Under the pieces are notes generated by a model, which worked only from the letters and a program-made list of their open reading frames with translations, made no database searches and was not told the origin of the DNA. A stretch of 64,000 bases of DNA from Silurus meridionalis. Its lineage: Eukaryota > Chordata > Actinopteri > Siluriformes > Siluridae. Location of the stretch: contig NC_060884.1 in assembly GCF_014805685.1 (NCBI RefSeq), positions 13,715,356 to 13,779,355 on the forward strand. Reading direction: 5' to 3'. The position numbers were made by a program, and so were the translations under genes. Below, piece after piece: positions 38,319 to 53,131 of the stretch (position 1 is the first letter of the stretch; each line of letters begins with the position of its first letter).

Positions 38319-41300
38319 CAATGAAACTATGCTTCTATTTGAAATTTATTAGAATTTGTTTCATTTTAAATTGTTGCATTGTATTGCCAGGCAGGTAATG
38401 AATACTATCTGCTTCTTCAGTCTATGTTTTCTATCCCATTTTTCTTCTTAAAAACAAGTGTTTCTGTTTAACCATGGACTTTGTGTTCTCTGTGCTTTTG
38501 AAAAACCTTCTACTTCCAAGCATAATAAATGTAATTTAAATAATCTGAGCCGCAGAATGGGAAGTGGATGGAAGTGTCTGCGTAAGATGACTCTGAATAT
38601 TCAATAGTGAATTTAACTTGCAAACTCTGAATACAGCCCAGGTATAAAAGTGTTATATGAGACAAGTACTTTTTTTTGAAGTTCAAGTTTACCATGACAT
38701 TATACCACATTTATGCTTCAATTTCTGCCAGCAAAGAATAATATATGATACTGCGCTGTTGGTGTCTTTGGTAGATCGAGAGTCTCAAAGGAAACGTACT
38801 GTTCAGAATGTTCTGGATCTCCGGCAGAACCTGGAAGACACCATGTCCAGCCTGCGAGGGACCCAACTCAGCCACGGGTAAGACACACGCGCTTCTATTC
38901 GTACATATTCAGGATATTTTACCGTTACAAAGCAACTCATTGAGCGTAAGAAACCAAAACTGCTTGTAAACAGCATTTACTGTGCAAAGTAGACTGTGTA
39001 CAAAAACAAGGACCCAGTCATACACATACATACACTTTGCAACTTGCACACATACACAATTGCTTTTGGGAAGGATGCCACGATGCTGTCCAAACACCTG
39101 GATTCAGTTCTTCAGAAATACAAAAAAGCTTATATGGCTTTCACTGTCAGCATATGCCAAACTCCCTGTTAAACCCACATAGAATCTGCTCACCTCATAT
39201 CCCTGAGTCCTTTAAAAGAAGCCAGGGTCCACTAAACCCTGTGTTTATATGAAAGAGGACAGTACATGCATGATTCTAGCCAAAAAAACTGTTCTATGGC
39301 CCTGCTATGATTGTATCTTCCTTGTCTCTCAGAGTTATAGTGGACCTCCATGGCTTAGCAATATCTCTTAAGCAGATACCCCCAACCTGAATCCTAAGGG
39401 AAAACTCACAGGATATCCCTCTTCCTTCATGGCCTTTTTAGTATTTCTGTTAAAATCCAGTTAAACAATATCTGAGCTGCTGTGATATGTATTTTACAAC
39501 CTTGACCCAAGCAACCTTTTCTGTGTTTGACAGAAACACAAGCACAAAAGACTCAAGCAAAAGCTTGAAATATACTATATATACTATTATATATTGAAAT
39601 ATATTAATGTATGTAAACACACATGAAAAACGTTGCTCGTATAGACATGAACAATACTGATTCTTATTAGCTTATTTGCTCTAAAATGTCAAATATGATA
39701 CTAAAGCTAATAATCATATTCAGGATTCCTAGGTGAGATGCACTAAAATGATTTTTAGATTTAATCTAATGGATTATATGATATTATGTGAAAATTATTT
39801 CTTTAGAAAGCATAGTATTTTGTGTTGTACAAACTATTTTGCATTCATTTCATAAAACGCTTCGTTTCATTGTTAACAGAACAAAAAGTTTATAGGACTA
39901 TTAACTCCAAAGAGTCTTAAGAGAATGTAGCTGAATACTATCCACTTTTGCAGCTCAATAATCTCCTTTTAGTCATCTCACGCAATGTAATGGAGTGCTC
40001 AGAATTCCTCTCCACCCATACATGTCTATCCAGATCTTCCAGGTTTTTTTAATTCACATCCTCAATTAAGTAAAGTGAACTCAGCCCAGTCTTTCTTAGA
40101 CCTATTGTTGCAGGACTGACAGAATGATGTGCACTAAAATGCAAATCACTCATCAAATGACACATTAGAACAAAGTTAGTCTATGTGTATTATTGTTGCT
40201 TAATTTATTATCAATTCATTATAAGTTGAGATACTTAGTTTGAGTGTCCTACGACTTAGTTTGAGTGTCCTCCGCCCAACCCTTATTTTAAACCGTCTCA
40301 TCTGTGATTGACATTTCTCTAGTGGGAATCTAAAAAAACTGTTTTGTGCAAAGCCCTAGAGAAAACTCTTATAGTATTTATTTGGACAGTAACATTAGGT
40401 TACACAACCTCTACCTAGTGTAGAAAAGCCTCAGCCAATGCCAGGTTCTGCAAGCACACATATGTTCAGATTTTGCCACACAGAGTGTGGATGGGTTTAC
40501 TGATGAATCATTTATTGAGAATATTTAATGGAATCGGTGATTATATCTATCAACCAAAATGTTTCTATGTTTGCATAATTAATGAATGCATAATAGATGT
40601 ATCATAATGAATGATTATCATTAACCTTAATAAAAAACCTGAAAAAAGTCATCTTTTCATCTGTCTTTCAGTTGCCTGGATAGTAGCATGTGCTATGACA
40701 GTGATGACACCAATGCCCGTAGTGTCTCCAGCCTCTCCAACCGCTCCTCTCCACTGTCCTGGCGTCATGGCCAGGCCAGTCCTCGACTACAGGCTGGCGA
40801 TGCCCCATCTTCCACCGGTTACCCACTGGGTTCAAAAGCTGCATCCCAATACACCTCTCATACCATGCCTGCCCGGTGTTCAAGTCGCCTTGGCAACACC
40901 TCCCACATTGAACTTATTGAGACCCTGGACACAGGAGATGGCGACCTTAAATCCGGCTACCTGAGTGATTCTGACCTAATGAGCAAGAGTTTAAATGAGG
41001 ATGATGATGATGACGATAATCTTGCCAACGGGTAAGTTCTCCCTCCTGTTCTGAAACGATAGTGATACTGTAGGGATGCGCTTGTTGGGTTATTTAGGGT
41101 ATGTTTGGCTATACGAACCAGAGGCTTTCTTAATGCTTAGAATTGAACAATTGCATGGAGTTAAATGATGGAATAATAATTGTCACAATTGGCAGTCCTG
41201 AAGGGAACTAATACCTCCACACAAAATGGCATGCTGGCCAACATTAAAAATAGTAACACAAAAGTATTCAAAGCAACAGACTGTTCAAGATAACCATTTA

Positions 41301-44300
41301 GAAAGGTCAGTAAGTTCTAAAAGACTGTAACCAGGTTGTGTATATTCTGTCTCATAAGCAAAAAAAAGACACAGATTAATGATAGACAGACAGCTCCTGC
41401 TAGAAAGGACAATTTAATATTGAAAACAGGATATCCTTTAGACCGTCGATGCAATATAGAACATGCGTTACTTAAGCAACAGAAGGTCAAGTGGGAAGTT
41501 TAAATCCACGCATTTCTTAGTGATTTGCAGCCATATTTATAGACAGACAGACGGACAGACAGACAGATAGATCGATAGATCGATAGATAGATGCTTGGTT
41601 GCAGCAGTCACACAAAGCAAAGTAAAGAATAAGAATAAAAGGGTAACATGTAGAACACACAAATTTGACTAATGGTCAATAAATATTATAATAATGTAGT
41701 TAGCTTTTGTTTGTCCTTAGCACCACTATTTCTAGGGGGTCCAGACTGACTCAAAGAGTGAATCGTGTCTCTTGATATGTTGATTCTGTCCATTGTCTAC
41801 TTCTTCACCCAGATACTTCTCAGGCTGGATTATGAGAGGTTCTTTTCATTGAAAAATCAACAAGGAGGTTATTTGGGTTTAGCCATCTGCATAGGGTTTT
41901 AGCCTCAAACAAAGCCATTCACAGCAGTTCTATACTATGCTTTCTGTAAATCCTACAATCCTACAATCCTACAATCCTACAATACTCCCAACAATAGCTG
42001 AATCATGAGAAAATTTCAAGCCAAGTCAGGCCAGTTTACTTTATTGTCATGTGTCCTGGTAAACAATGAAATTCTTATTGCATGTAATTTCTCAAGACCA
42101 TACAAAACAACAAAGAGATATTTCCAGCCCAAAGACAATACAACATCCATCCAAAATTCAAAAATAGACAAAAAACAAAATACAATATTTACAGAAGAAA
42201 TACATCATAAGCTGAGTTTAAAAAAGTGTTCAGGGATAAGTTACATGACACCCATTTGTCAGAAGGGCAGAAGGTAAACAGGAAATGACATCCTCAGGGC
42301 TCTCCTTTGTTGTTTACTATGTTTTCAGACATATAGTTCCTTTGCTTTACAAATTGGGGCCTGCTAGTCAGGAAGTCTGTGATCCATGAGATGAGATCAT
42401 AAGGACACACACCTGTGTTTCATCCAGTTTCCTTCCTTGCAGTGGTGACTGGATTGTGTTGAAAGCACTAGAGAAGTTAAAAAAAACACAGCACTTTTAG
42501 TTCTATCGAACTAATAGTAAGCACTCTGCAGGATGTAAATAATTACTCAGCCATCATGTTCCTGATATGCAAGCCAAAAGGGGTCTCATGATTCATGAAC
42601 TAGGAGTCTGGGGTGGAACAAGACTCTTAAGTGATATAAGATGTCAGTGTTAATGGTCTATAACTATTGAGCTAAGCTGACTCTTTGTAGGAGTGGACAC
42701 ATACACAGCTATGTTTTCCAGAGCTGAGGGACTGAGCCATCCACAAACAACTGTCACTGTTGCTGATAAGTAGGCATCAGTAATCCTGCTAATATGTACT
42801 TTGTAAGGTGTGAGGAAGTGGGTAGTTGAGCGGTTAAGTGTGACAACCAGCTGGTGGCCCCGGAGATGGGTGATGAAAATATGATGGTTTTTCAAAGGGC
42901 AGATGGCTCATCTTCTTCTTCATGTTCCTATCAGACTTTTTTCTTATTCATAAGAATCTTTAGACTGGAGGTACTCCAGAGTTAAAAACAGTATATTTGG
43001 CGAGGAATTGTGTGATCTACAGTTTGCTACACTATTATTACTGTCCTTAAGTGGCTTGTATAGCACTTCGCGGTTGATTTCCTCCTGAGCCTTAGTGGAT
43101 TTATGTGACCATTGTGTTACTTTCCTTATGAGTATAGGCTGCTTTTGGAAAACAAGCCTGAACAAAAACATGAAAAGGACATGGATGTGGATTAATCTGC
43201 CATGTGTAGCTGAATGGTGAATATATAAGCCTACATCATTTTAGCATTCAGCAAGTCTTATGTTTTATTCTGCCAGGTTGAGCAGCTTACAAATAGATCA
43301 AATCTAGTAAAATACTGGAGAAAGAAATATGATTAAAATCCTCTGATGATCCCATGAGAGCACCAGTATGCCAGGTTCTATTTTGTATAAAGCCTAATAT
43401 ACCTTCATTTTGTCTCTAATTTCTTGCTTTCCTCACTTTCCATGTTATGAAGCAAGTTGGGGTTTTAATGTCCTCTTGGTACTTTTAAGTTCAATGCCAG
43501 CCCTACTTTCATAGTGTCTCCATTTCAGTTCTTCAGGACTTAGGCACTTCTCTCTAGGGTAGATGTGCTAGAGCTGCAGTCATGTGTTATCACAAAATAA
43601 TATCACGCTTGTGATGATCTACAGCACTTGCCTTTGGCTCATGCCGGGAAACAAATCACAGCTGTGTTGTTATTCTCATAGCTCTCGTTGTGTCGTTCTC
43701 AAGTCAAGTCAGCTTTATTGTCAAATGTAATCAAGAATCAGAGTATAGATGGAAAATGAAAGTCTTGTGCGAAGGTAACATGCTCCTTAACTAACATAAA
43801 GGGCAAAGGCTGATGATATTAATCGATCAATTACCATATGAGCTTTGCTTTGCTTATATTAAATATTCTTTTGTACATGTACATTAGGTGATTTTTTTTT
43901 CTGTGCTATTATGAGATCATCCACAATTATTTGGACTCTTGATTTAATATTTTGAGCTGGGAAATTCACATTCATTTTCACTAAAACTGTATAATCTCAA
44001 ACACTGCCAAAGCCTGAGAGCTTCTTGTTTTGAATATTCTATTTAATTGCTGACTTCCATTTATCTCAGTGCATCTCATATACATCACAGTGGAACGCAA
44101 CATTAACAATTGTTCTAAATTGTTCTGGCATTGTTTTTACTCTTGTTCAGGTAGTGAGAAATTAAGATAACAAAATAAATAAAGATTATATATTATGCTC
44201 AATACTTACCTTTTTCTTATATACAGTGGCTGTCAAAAGTTTGGAAATACATAGTTTTGTATTGTCAAGAAACTTGAATTTGCCAATTGTTTATAGGCAA

Positions 44301-47300
44301 CAAATAGAAAATACAAAAACACAGAAATTGGAATGGAATAAAGTTCTGTGGACTGATGAGTCCAAATATGACATTTTTTGCTTTAACACAAGAACTTATG
44401 TAAGATGGAGAACAGGAGAGAAGATGTGACTAGACTGCCTCACACCCACAGTCAAACATGGAGGTAGAAGCAGGTCGAAACATCATTATTATTCCATCAT
44501 TCAACTTCATGCAATTCTGTCTGGACTGCAGCTAATTAAACCCACCATCTGTACATTCAAACATTTGTTTGGTCAAAGTAAATAAAAAAAATGATAAAAG
44601 ACTCAAAACTTTTGAAAGGCACTGTAACTGTATATGTGATATATTTAAATTATGAAGTATGTTTTGAAAATATGAAAAGGATGAATGTGAAATACTACAT
44701 GGTGAAAAATATGTTAAATACCACTTGCCAATGTAACCAATGTAAGCCAATGTTTTCATTTGACATTTTTTTGTTATATACAGTAATCCTCCGTTTATCG
44801 TGGTGGTTACGTTCCAAAACCGCCTGTGATAAACGAAAAACCGCGATAAACAGACGCTAAAAATGCTATTTTATGTATACAGTACAAACATTTTACTTCA
44901 TTTTATAATCAAAAATTATATTTTTTATTAATACATTTCATTATTTCAACATAAAACTCCATAAAAACAATTCCCTATAAGTTTTTTGGCCTATCGTGCT
45001 ATCCGCAAGAGACCGGGAAAATCAGCCAAGCAAATGAATTATGTGGCAAATGCAATTCTGCGATAAACCGGGGAGGGGGGAGTGCGAGATTCAAACCACG
45101 GTAAAGCGGGGGATTACTGTAGTATAGTGTGTTCTAGTCAATATAGTTGAAAGAGGACCAAAAGCCTTGTAGTGGCCCTCTATTATCTGAATGTTGGTGC
45201 ACTAGACATCAAAGGAAGAATGCTAATCAGCCTCATTAGTACTTGCACCAATGTTGATGAGGATGACTGCTAAGGAAATGCAACCTGAATTTGGAGCAGT
45301 ACAGAGTTTAGCCCTTTTGAGGTAGTGGTCCCAGAAACATGGCTATGCTCTATCTAAAATCCAAATCCCATTACATGTTCTAAACTTTATTAATGGAGCC
45401 ATACAAAATAAGGTGTTGTGAAATTTGCAGCAAAGAATATTATAAATTGTTTTGCATTACGCTCATTAGTGTTATGCCTCTTTGCTAGGTTGTATAATGT
45501 TAGGCTGCTCATTCCAGCTGTTTTAGTACTGTCCATTACAGAAAGTACTATGAGTGTGGTAAATATATGGGGGATGGGGGTCTGAATTATTTAGGGTGCT
45601 CAGCACTAAACAAGGGCCTTAGAGCATGTGTGTTAAGTCAGAGACTGGATTGTTGAGTTCCTCTGTAAACTGCCTAGGGTTTGTATGCTGCCTTCATGGT
45701 GCTTTGTAAGTGCTAATGGTCAAGTTGTAGCGGCGTAATTTCCCTCCTCAGCAAGTTTGACGTCTAGGTGGGAGAAAAAACATGGATGGCTCAGTGAAAG
45801 CATACCTATTGTTCTTGCTGTCACAGCACATAAAGCACATTTACTGCGTTTTACATTTATAATTCTGACTGGATATCTGTACTGATTTACTATAGTAAAC
45901 TTAAAAAAATCATGGAAAACCTTGGACTAAAATTGCAGCACAGCAACAACAGAGCATTAGCAGTAGCTTAGCAACAAGTCATTTGGTACTGATAACTAAT
46001 ATTGTGAATTGGTATGTCCAAATTAAATATAAACTTATTATAAACCTTTAAAAGAAAGTGTTATAAAAGAAAACTGTACGTTACATTGTTCACAGTGTGC
46101 ATGGCCATCTTGATTTGATATTATTTGGCATAGGTTATTTGAGTGGGCTGGAGTGTCAGTTTCCTGTGTAAACTGCATGGAAGTTTAGCTTTACCCTGGG
46201 ATTTATTGCAGCACCCCAAAGATATACAACTCCTAATTAGCATCTACAAGGGCTTCTACTCAGTAGTTGGTCATGAAAAATAAGGTGGTATAACAAGCCA
46301 CTTGGACACAAGTGCAACATTTTATGCCAGAGACTCACATCTAAACCGTTGAGATAATCAGAAATCATACAGAAAATATCTTAATCAATTAGTACGGTTT
46401 GACACTTTACATCTAAAAATCATAATCATTTATAATCCCACTATCTGGCAGTATCTCTTTTTGAATCTGGTTCATTTTAAGGATTCTTTTCATGTCATTT
46501 AGATAAGTTCCTTCTTTTCTTGTTCATTAAGGCTCTAACTCTACATCACTTAACTCTACATGTACAGATTTCTGAAAATGTCTAAATACAAATAGTACTA
46601 GATTCATTTGAAAAGCACCACACCTTGGTAACAACATAACTAGAACTCACAATTGAATGTAAAGTATATTTTAAAATGTACTGTAAAAGATGCTTTAAGG
46701 TGTGTTGTAAAGTACTGTATATATTACAGCTGATGTTACACTTCCTGGGCATGGCTGGCATGATCTGGAGCTCAGGATTATCTGTTTAGTTTTGCATGTT
46801 GTCTTTGTGTCTGTATATAAACTTCCTTTAGCTTCTTATGTTTCTTTATACCTCCCAAAGCATGTCAGTGGGTGGGTTGTCTATAAATTGGCCCTAGTGT
46901 TTAAAAGTGACTCATTTATTGGTTGTATTTTTACCTCACACTCAATGAGATTCGCTTAGGACTCTCTACAATCCAGACCATAGTAGCTATAGCTTTATAT
47001 ATGTGATTTACATTTGTCAGCACATATATAACAATTTAACACTATCCCCCATATACATTATTTCTTTTCTTTCACATATGATCTGCAGATAGATTTTTCG
47101 GCACCAATCTCTGGTTTTGTAAAAAAAAAAAAAACGTTGCTAAGTCTATTGTGCATTCTTAAATAGTTGTGGGTTACTTCTAATTGTCATCCTCAAACAC
47201 TTCTGGAATGTAGGCTGCATTTCTCAGCTGTATTCAAAACATTCTTCAACCTGGAACACAGCAGCAGATTCTTTAATAGCCTGCATCTAATTCAAATGTT

Positions 47301-49416
47301 TTGTCTGTGGTTTCATCATTTTGATCATACTTTATGTCTAGGCTGTAAAAATAGACACTAATGACACATCCGAGACCCCAGAGATGAACTATGTGTATGT
47401 GAAACTTGACTGATTGCTGATTCCAATGAAGCTAGTGCATAGTGAGCTGTACATCTTTTCTCCTGGTTGGACCTTCACAGTAGGAGTTTGGGATCAATAT
47501 AAAATGGATGGGGGAAAAAATTAAGCTCCAGGATGGATAAATAATGACTATTGATTTTTGTGCTAGGGCAATGAAATGTAGATGTCTGCATTCACAACTA
47601 TTTTTTTGCTGCTTTTTTGAACAGGATGTATCAAAAGAAAGACATGTATACGCTGTTATTAAAACTGATTTCCATCCAAGTTTTCAAATCTCTTATGAAG
47701 ATCTAAAAAGCAGTGATTGCGCATGTCTATGTTTCCAAACCAAATTATATGCCAATGATCATAAACATTTCTCTCAGGGTGATTTTATTTTTACGTTTAT
47801 TTTTTATATGATACATGTTCGCTTCAAAAGAAATTCACATTCAAGTTTACAAAATGGCATGGCAAGTTAAGGCATCTGTAGCTATTGTCACAACTTGGTA
47901 CCAAATCCACTGTAATCTGTTTTGAATTTTGTATGAGATCAGTTTGGCTGGTCTCAGTGTAAACTAGGGAACTCTTTTCAGACAAAGAAAAAAATGTGTA
48001 AAATGTAGGTTAACACTTTAGATTAAATCTTGTATGTGGATATGTTGACGGTGAAAATTTGATCTAAAATTTAGTCACTGTATCTATCTTTAAAAAAGCG
48101 ACCTCTTGAATGTGACAGCCACATGACATACACTTTATTTAGCAGGAACGAAGATGAATTACATTGAAATGTGCCTTCAGATTTTAGTGCTAGTGTAGTT
48201 CTTTGCTGACTGTGGATCATTGGCAATATAAAAAGCCTTAAAAAAAAAAAAAGCCGCAAATCTTTTAAATATCGTTCATCAGTTCTTAGTCTTCGTACAT
48301 CTACTATTTGTCTCCTATTTGTCTGGAATAAAAAGCTACAGCCACATCAGACCTTTAGAGAAAGGATTTGACCACCCTGCTGTGCAATTGCTTCTCTTAC
48401 ACACACCCCGTCTTTGGACATACTAATATTGTGCGCTGTCAGTTGTGCTTAATGCATTTGAACACAAAAGACAGCAGATCTTAGGCATCTGGCCTGGTCA
48501 TATCTGCCAGCTATTCATCCGTCTCCCACAGTACAGTGGAAAAAAAGATGGGTCTGTTTGGTGGGTTTTTTTTAGCATTTGATAGATGGAGTGAGCTAAT
48601 GCTTAAGACAAAGCATGTGATGATAACAGCCCACACAGAATCCTCTTTCCTTATCACTACACAGCATTAAACACACAAGCTAGCAGAGACAAACCAGAGC
48701 TAAATAAATGTGTTTATGTAATTTGGGATGAATATAAAAAATGAAGAATTTGTATTTTTGAAAAATGATAACAGTCACATTTAGATTACAGTTATGTGTA
48801 AACTGCTAATAATTTGCTGCATTAACTGAAGGGTGGGGATAGGTAGTGTGGGAGGAATTACGATGGGCTGCAGGAGATGATCCCACCCAATCTCGCTGTC
48901 GTTCTTTTTTTTTCCCCGTATGCTTTCTCTCTCTCTGTTCCTGTCTCTCCTTCCCTGGTTGTGCTGCAGCAGCGTGCCTCAGAGTATGCGGCACATGGAT
49001 CAGTACGTGTTGCCATAGCAACCATAGTAACCCCCTCCTCCCTTTCCATCTTCAGTGTGACCCGGTAAAAAGCAGTGTGGGTGTGTCAGTGTGTTAATGC
49101 GTGGATGTGACTGGAATCCTAATATAGACCGAAATAATGGAATATTAATGTACAGTGCAATGAAGTGACTTGAGCTTGGCAGAATGTGTCATTTTTCCAT
49201 TTACCCATTTATTTTTTTTATTCTCCTAGTAAATCAGGCAGGAAGATATGTGAGCTATAAGACAGATATGTGATTATGTGAAATTTTAAAGATCCTATGT
49301 AGAAGTGCAATATTTGAAGATTGTACTAAAAATAAAAAAAAGTAATTATCACATATTAAGTCCATGTTGTTAAGGTGTAGTGCAGGAGCAGCTAACAGAC
49401 AAGGTGGATATCAGCT

Positions 49417-49477
<61 letters not shown>

Positions 49478-52400
49478 CATGGGCTAGAAGCATCTGAGGA
49501 GATGAAAGGGGTTCTGGGGCAGTTCATGTCACTAACACTCTTTACAAACTGTTTCATGTTGGGGCTTGCCTGGGAAAGTTAGCAGAACGTAGGTCATGTA
49601 TATCAGCAAGGTCAAGCTCTAGCATGACTTGACCATACATTTACTGCAGTACAATTAGGACATATTCTTGTGGTGCCACATTTGATTTATTTTGCTCATA
49701 GACAGTGGTTTGATCAAGATATAATGGAAGAACTGAAATTATCTGTTCACAAAGGCAAACTAATTATCATAAGTTAAGGTTAACATGTTTACCACATATT
49801 CCTTCTTAGTTTAACGATTCTATTGTAGTCTACTTTTCTCTCTTTTTGTTCTGTGTGCATTTGGCACATGAGATTAATATATTGAAAGACATAGGTAGAC
49901 TGTTGCAAATGCCTTTTTGGAAGATCTGCCTTTTCTTGATGGAATCCTCTTGCAACAATTTTCCAGACTAGTGATTAAAGAGACAGGCAAAGACTAAACG
50001 CAGAACATCAGTGAAGCATACTGACAGAGTGTTGCACTCTTCCGGTCTACGGTCTCTGGCTTTTTACCATTTTTTTTAAAGTAACATTTATTCTATTCCC
50101 TTCTGAAATCTATGGTTTAAGTAAAGGTTATTTCAAAACATAGGTGTTGGATTCAAATTATAATATGACAACTAATTTGGCTTGCTGTGGGTTTGAGGAT
50201 ATAAATGTTTTAATTCAAGTCATGTGTGGCGCTCTGTTTGGCTTGAGCAAGAGCCACTGTTTCGCTCGTAAAGAAATAGACACTGGTCTGGCTTTGCTTC
50301 TCTACAGAGACAGCCTACAGTCAAAGACAGGTCCAGGGGACACACCCCAAAGCAAAATATTACCTCATGATCCTAAATACAGGGTCAGTAATGAAGGTGT
50401 AGCGTCATCATTTGGACACATAAAGCACATTTTCAAAGTTATGAAAACATTTAACCTTGTAATGAAAGCACATACCTTGAAAATGTTTTTGATCTGATGT
50501 ATGTGCTTTATGTCAACAGTCAGTAATGAGGTTTGACTTGTGACTGTGTTGTGCAGTGTGTTTGAATCATACGACCTTCCATGTGATCCAATCATAAGGG
50601 GTTATTTTTGCTCTGGATTTAATGCACTATGTAAGAAGCCAAACATTCATACTTTAAATACTGTAATGTTATGTCATTGCTATGAAGTACTAGCTACAGG
50701 TTTTGTTTTTCTTCTCCGATTTAATAAATAAGTATTTTTTTTATTAAATGGCTCTGATAGATACTGCTGCTATACAAACTCACAGGCAGTGCAGTTTTAG
50801 TGGTTTTGGTTTGCTAATGACAAGGAACTTCATTATATCATTAGCAGCTCAGGTATGCCAACATCATCACGACACAATGGTAGTCAAAAAAGAAGTAAGG
50901 CTTTACAATAACAAGCAAGAGATGTTATCTAATCAGTGGAAAGAATGGGTTTAAACCAAACACAAGTCAGAGTAAGGTTCGGTGGATTTAGGATTTATAG
51001 CTTTATTTCTTGCTAAAAATCTCTGTATCATTGTATAATTTATATCTTATATCATGGGTGAAATTTTAGCTAAATCTTAGCTACAAATGTAGCTAATTTT
51101 AGCTAAAAACACGTTGTTCCGCTAGTGACTAACTATGGTGCATATGCTTTTCTCTGTATTTTGTCTTGCAAGTTAAGCCATATTAAGTGAGAGTGAATAA
51201 AGAAATATGCTGGATCAACTCATTTTTTACTAATTGCTCTGTGTTTTAGCTAACATGCTAACATTCCAAGTAAATTTATCTTTTTTTTTTTTTTTTTTTA
51301 CACTGTGTTTCAGCTATGCAGGCTGTAATACACAAGCTGTCAGTACACCTCTGGTGTTGTTACGATGTTTTCATACTGCTTAGAGCACATTATGTATTTT
51401 GGGATGCTACCTTGATTCTCTCTGAGTGTGTATTGATCAAAACTCACAGCTATGGGATTAAAGTACTATAAATTGCTCTTCTTGTACTCTGCAAGTTGCT
51501 TACAATGGCATTTTTGCTTTAGAATGGGCAACATTCCCAAATCTTACATCCTGAAGCTTTAAAACTAGATGTGGACAGAGGTGAGGTAATAAGGGGGTGA
51601 ATATCAAGTGAACATGATGGCATATTTCTTTAAATCTGTCACCATGGTTTAAAGGCTGTTAGGAAAAAGTAGCTAATTCAGATTACTATATAGTCAGTGG
51701 CCATTTCGACTATGGTAAAAAATAGTTAGCATTACAAACACTGACTGTACAACCAAAGGCTCTTTAAGATGGGCAAAGTAGACAAAACAAGTTAGCTATA
51801 ACATATTAGTCTTTGCTACTGTTAGCCACTCGTAAGATTTAAGACAAACAACAACAAAAAAATTAATCTTTAAATGAGTGTTTTTGCATTGTGCATTTTC
51901 AGTAGGCTACAGCAAAACTTCAGCAAATTAAATCTATAGCAATGTTCAGCAGTGACAAAATCCCTCCCGATTTTTTACAAGCCAGGTTTAGTGACAGCAG
52001 GCTTCCTTGTTTGTTCGTTTTTTGTTTTGCACTTCCTGATCACACCTACGGCTATGTATCTCTCTGTACAAGAATAACCAAGCGTTCACAGTCCCTTCAA
52101 AATATCTATGATGCTTTTAGTTTTTAAACCTATAGATGCTATGGCAATTTAAATCTAGAAGCCATTTACTAGCTCTTATAATAAGTGTAATAATGTCTAT
52201 CTGTGTGTAGTATATGATATAATATTTGGATTGGTAAAATGCCTCTAGATTAATATGTGTAGCATTTTATTTGCCATCTCATATCAAAGCTTTTTTGTTG
52301 TTTGTTATTATATTCTACATTTAGCATTTCTGTCAGTTAAGGAGCAAAACTGTCAGAAACATACGGCTGATGGTCGTGTTTCTCAGTAACAGATGAGTGG

Positions 52401-52669
52401 TGGGCGCAGTTTGTAGAGCTGATAAGAGGATCTAGTAGTTGCCACACAAAGTAAAGCTGATGATGAACAGTTAAAAAAAAGTCTTGTTGGGGTTAATCTG
52501 TTTAATAGTCTCGGCCCAAACCCACAAAATAATAAAGCAAATGCACGCATGCTGTAATTGCTTTGGTTTTGGTGATGCTGCTGTTGAGGTTGACGATAAT
52601 AAGGATTAAAACTGTTTGTGATATAATCACATTGTCAACTTTTAAACTAAAGATGCAGTAGTAGGCATA

Positions 52670-52731
<62 letters not shown>

Positions 52732-53051
52732 TTACCCTAGGAAAAAAGGGGATATATTTAGAGAGAGTGAGCGTGAGAGAAAAAGAGAGAGAGAGAGAGA
52801 GGGGGAGTTCCTTGTTTAAACACTGGGTGTCGCTGTCATGTTAAACCGGATTTAAAAACTGATCATGTTCCAATTACTTCTTCCTTTCAGACTGTTAATA
52901 ACAAGGTTCTAAGCCTATTTTTAATCAAGATTTTGGGTTTGTGGCAGCACTAACGTGGCTAAAGATTTGATGTTAATGCTAGTATTTTTAAAGCCTGATG
53001 GTTGGAAATTGGTTGGTAATTACCATAATTATTTTCTTTAAAAAGAATGAG

Positions 53052-53131
<80 letters not shown>

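Larger units (their letters stand above)
33707..38774. other. NAV1 intron
   Basis: No exon supported. Contains (GT)n at 34211-34246 and (AT)n at 38240-38313, otherwise unique AT-rich DNA. Small overlapping ORFs near 36.1-36.6 kb on both strands show no conserved motif. Confidence 0.7.

Noticed and set aside
48806..49097. Overlapping ORFs around the X-box
   Set aside because: No conserved protein features; the pyrimidine tract keeps several frames open. Kept only as a regulatory candidate.
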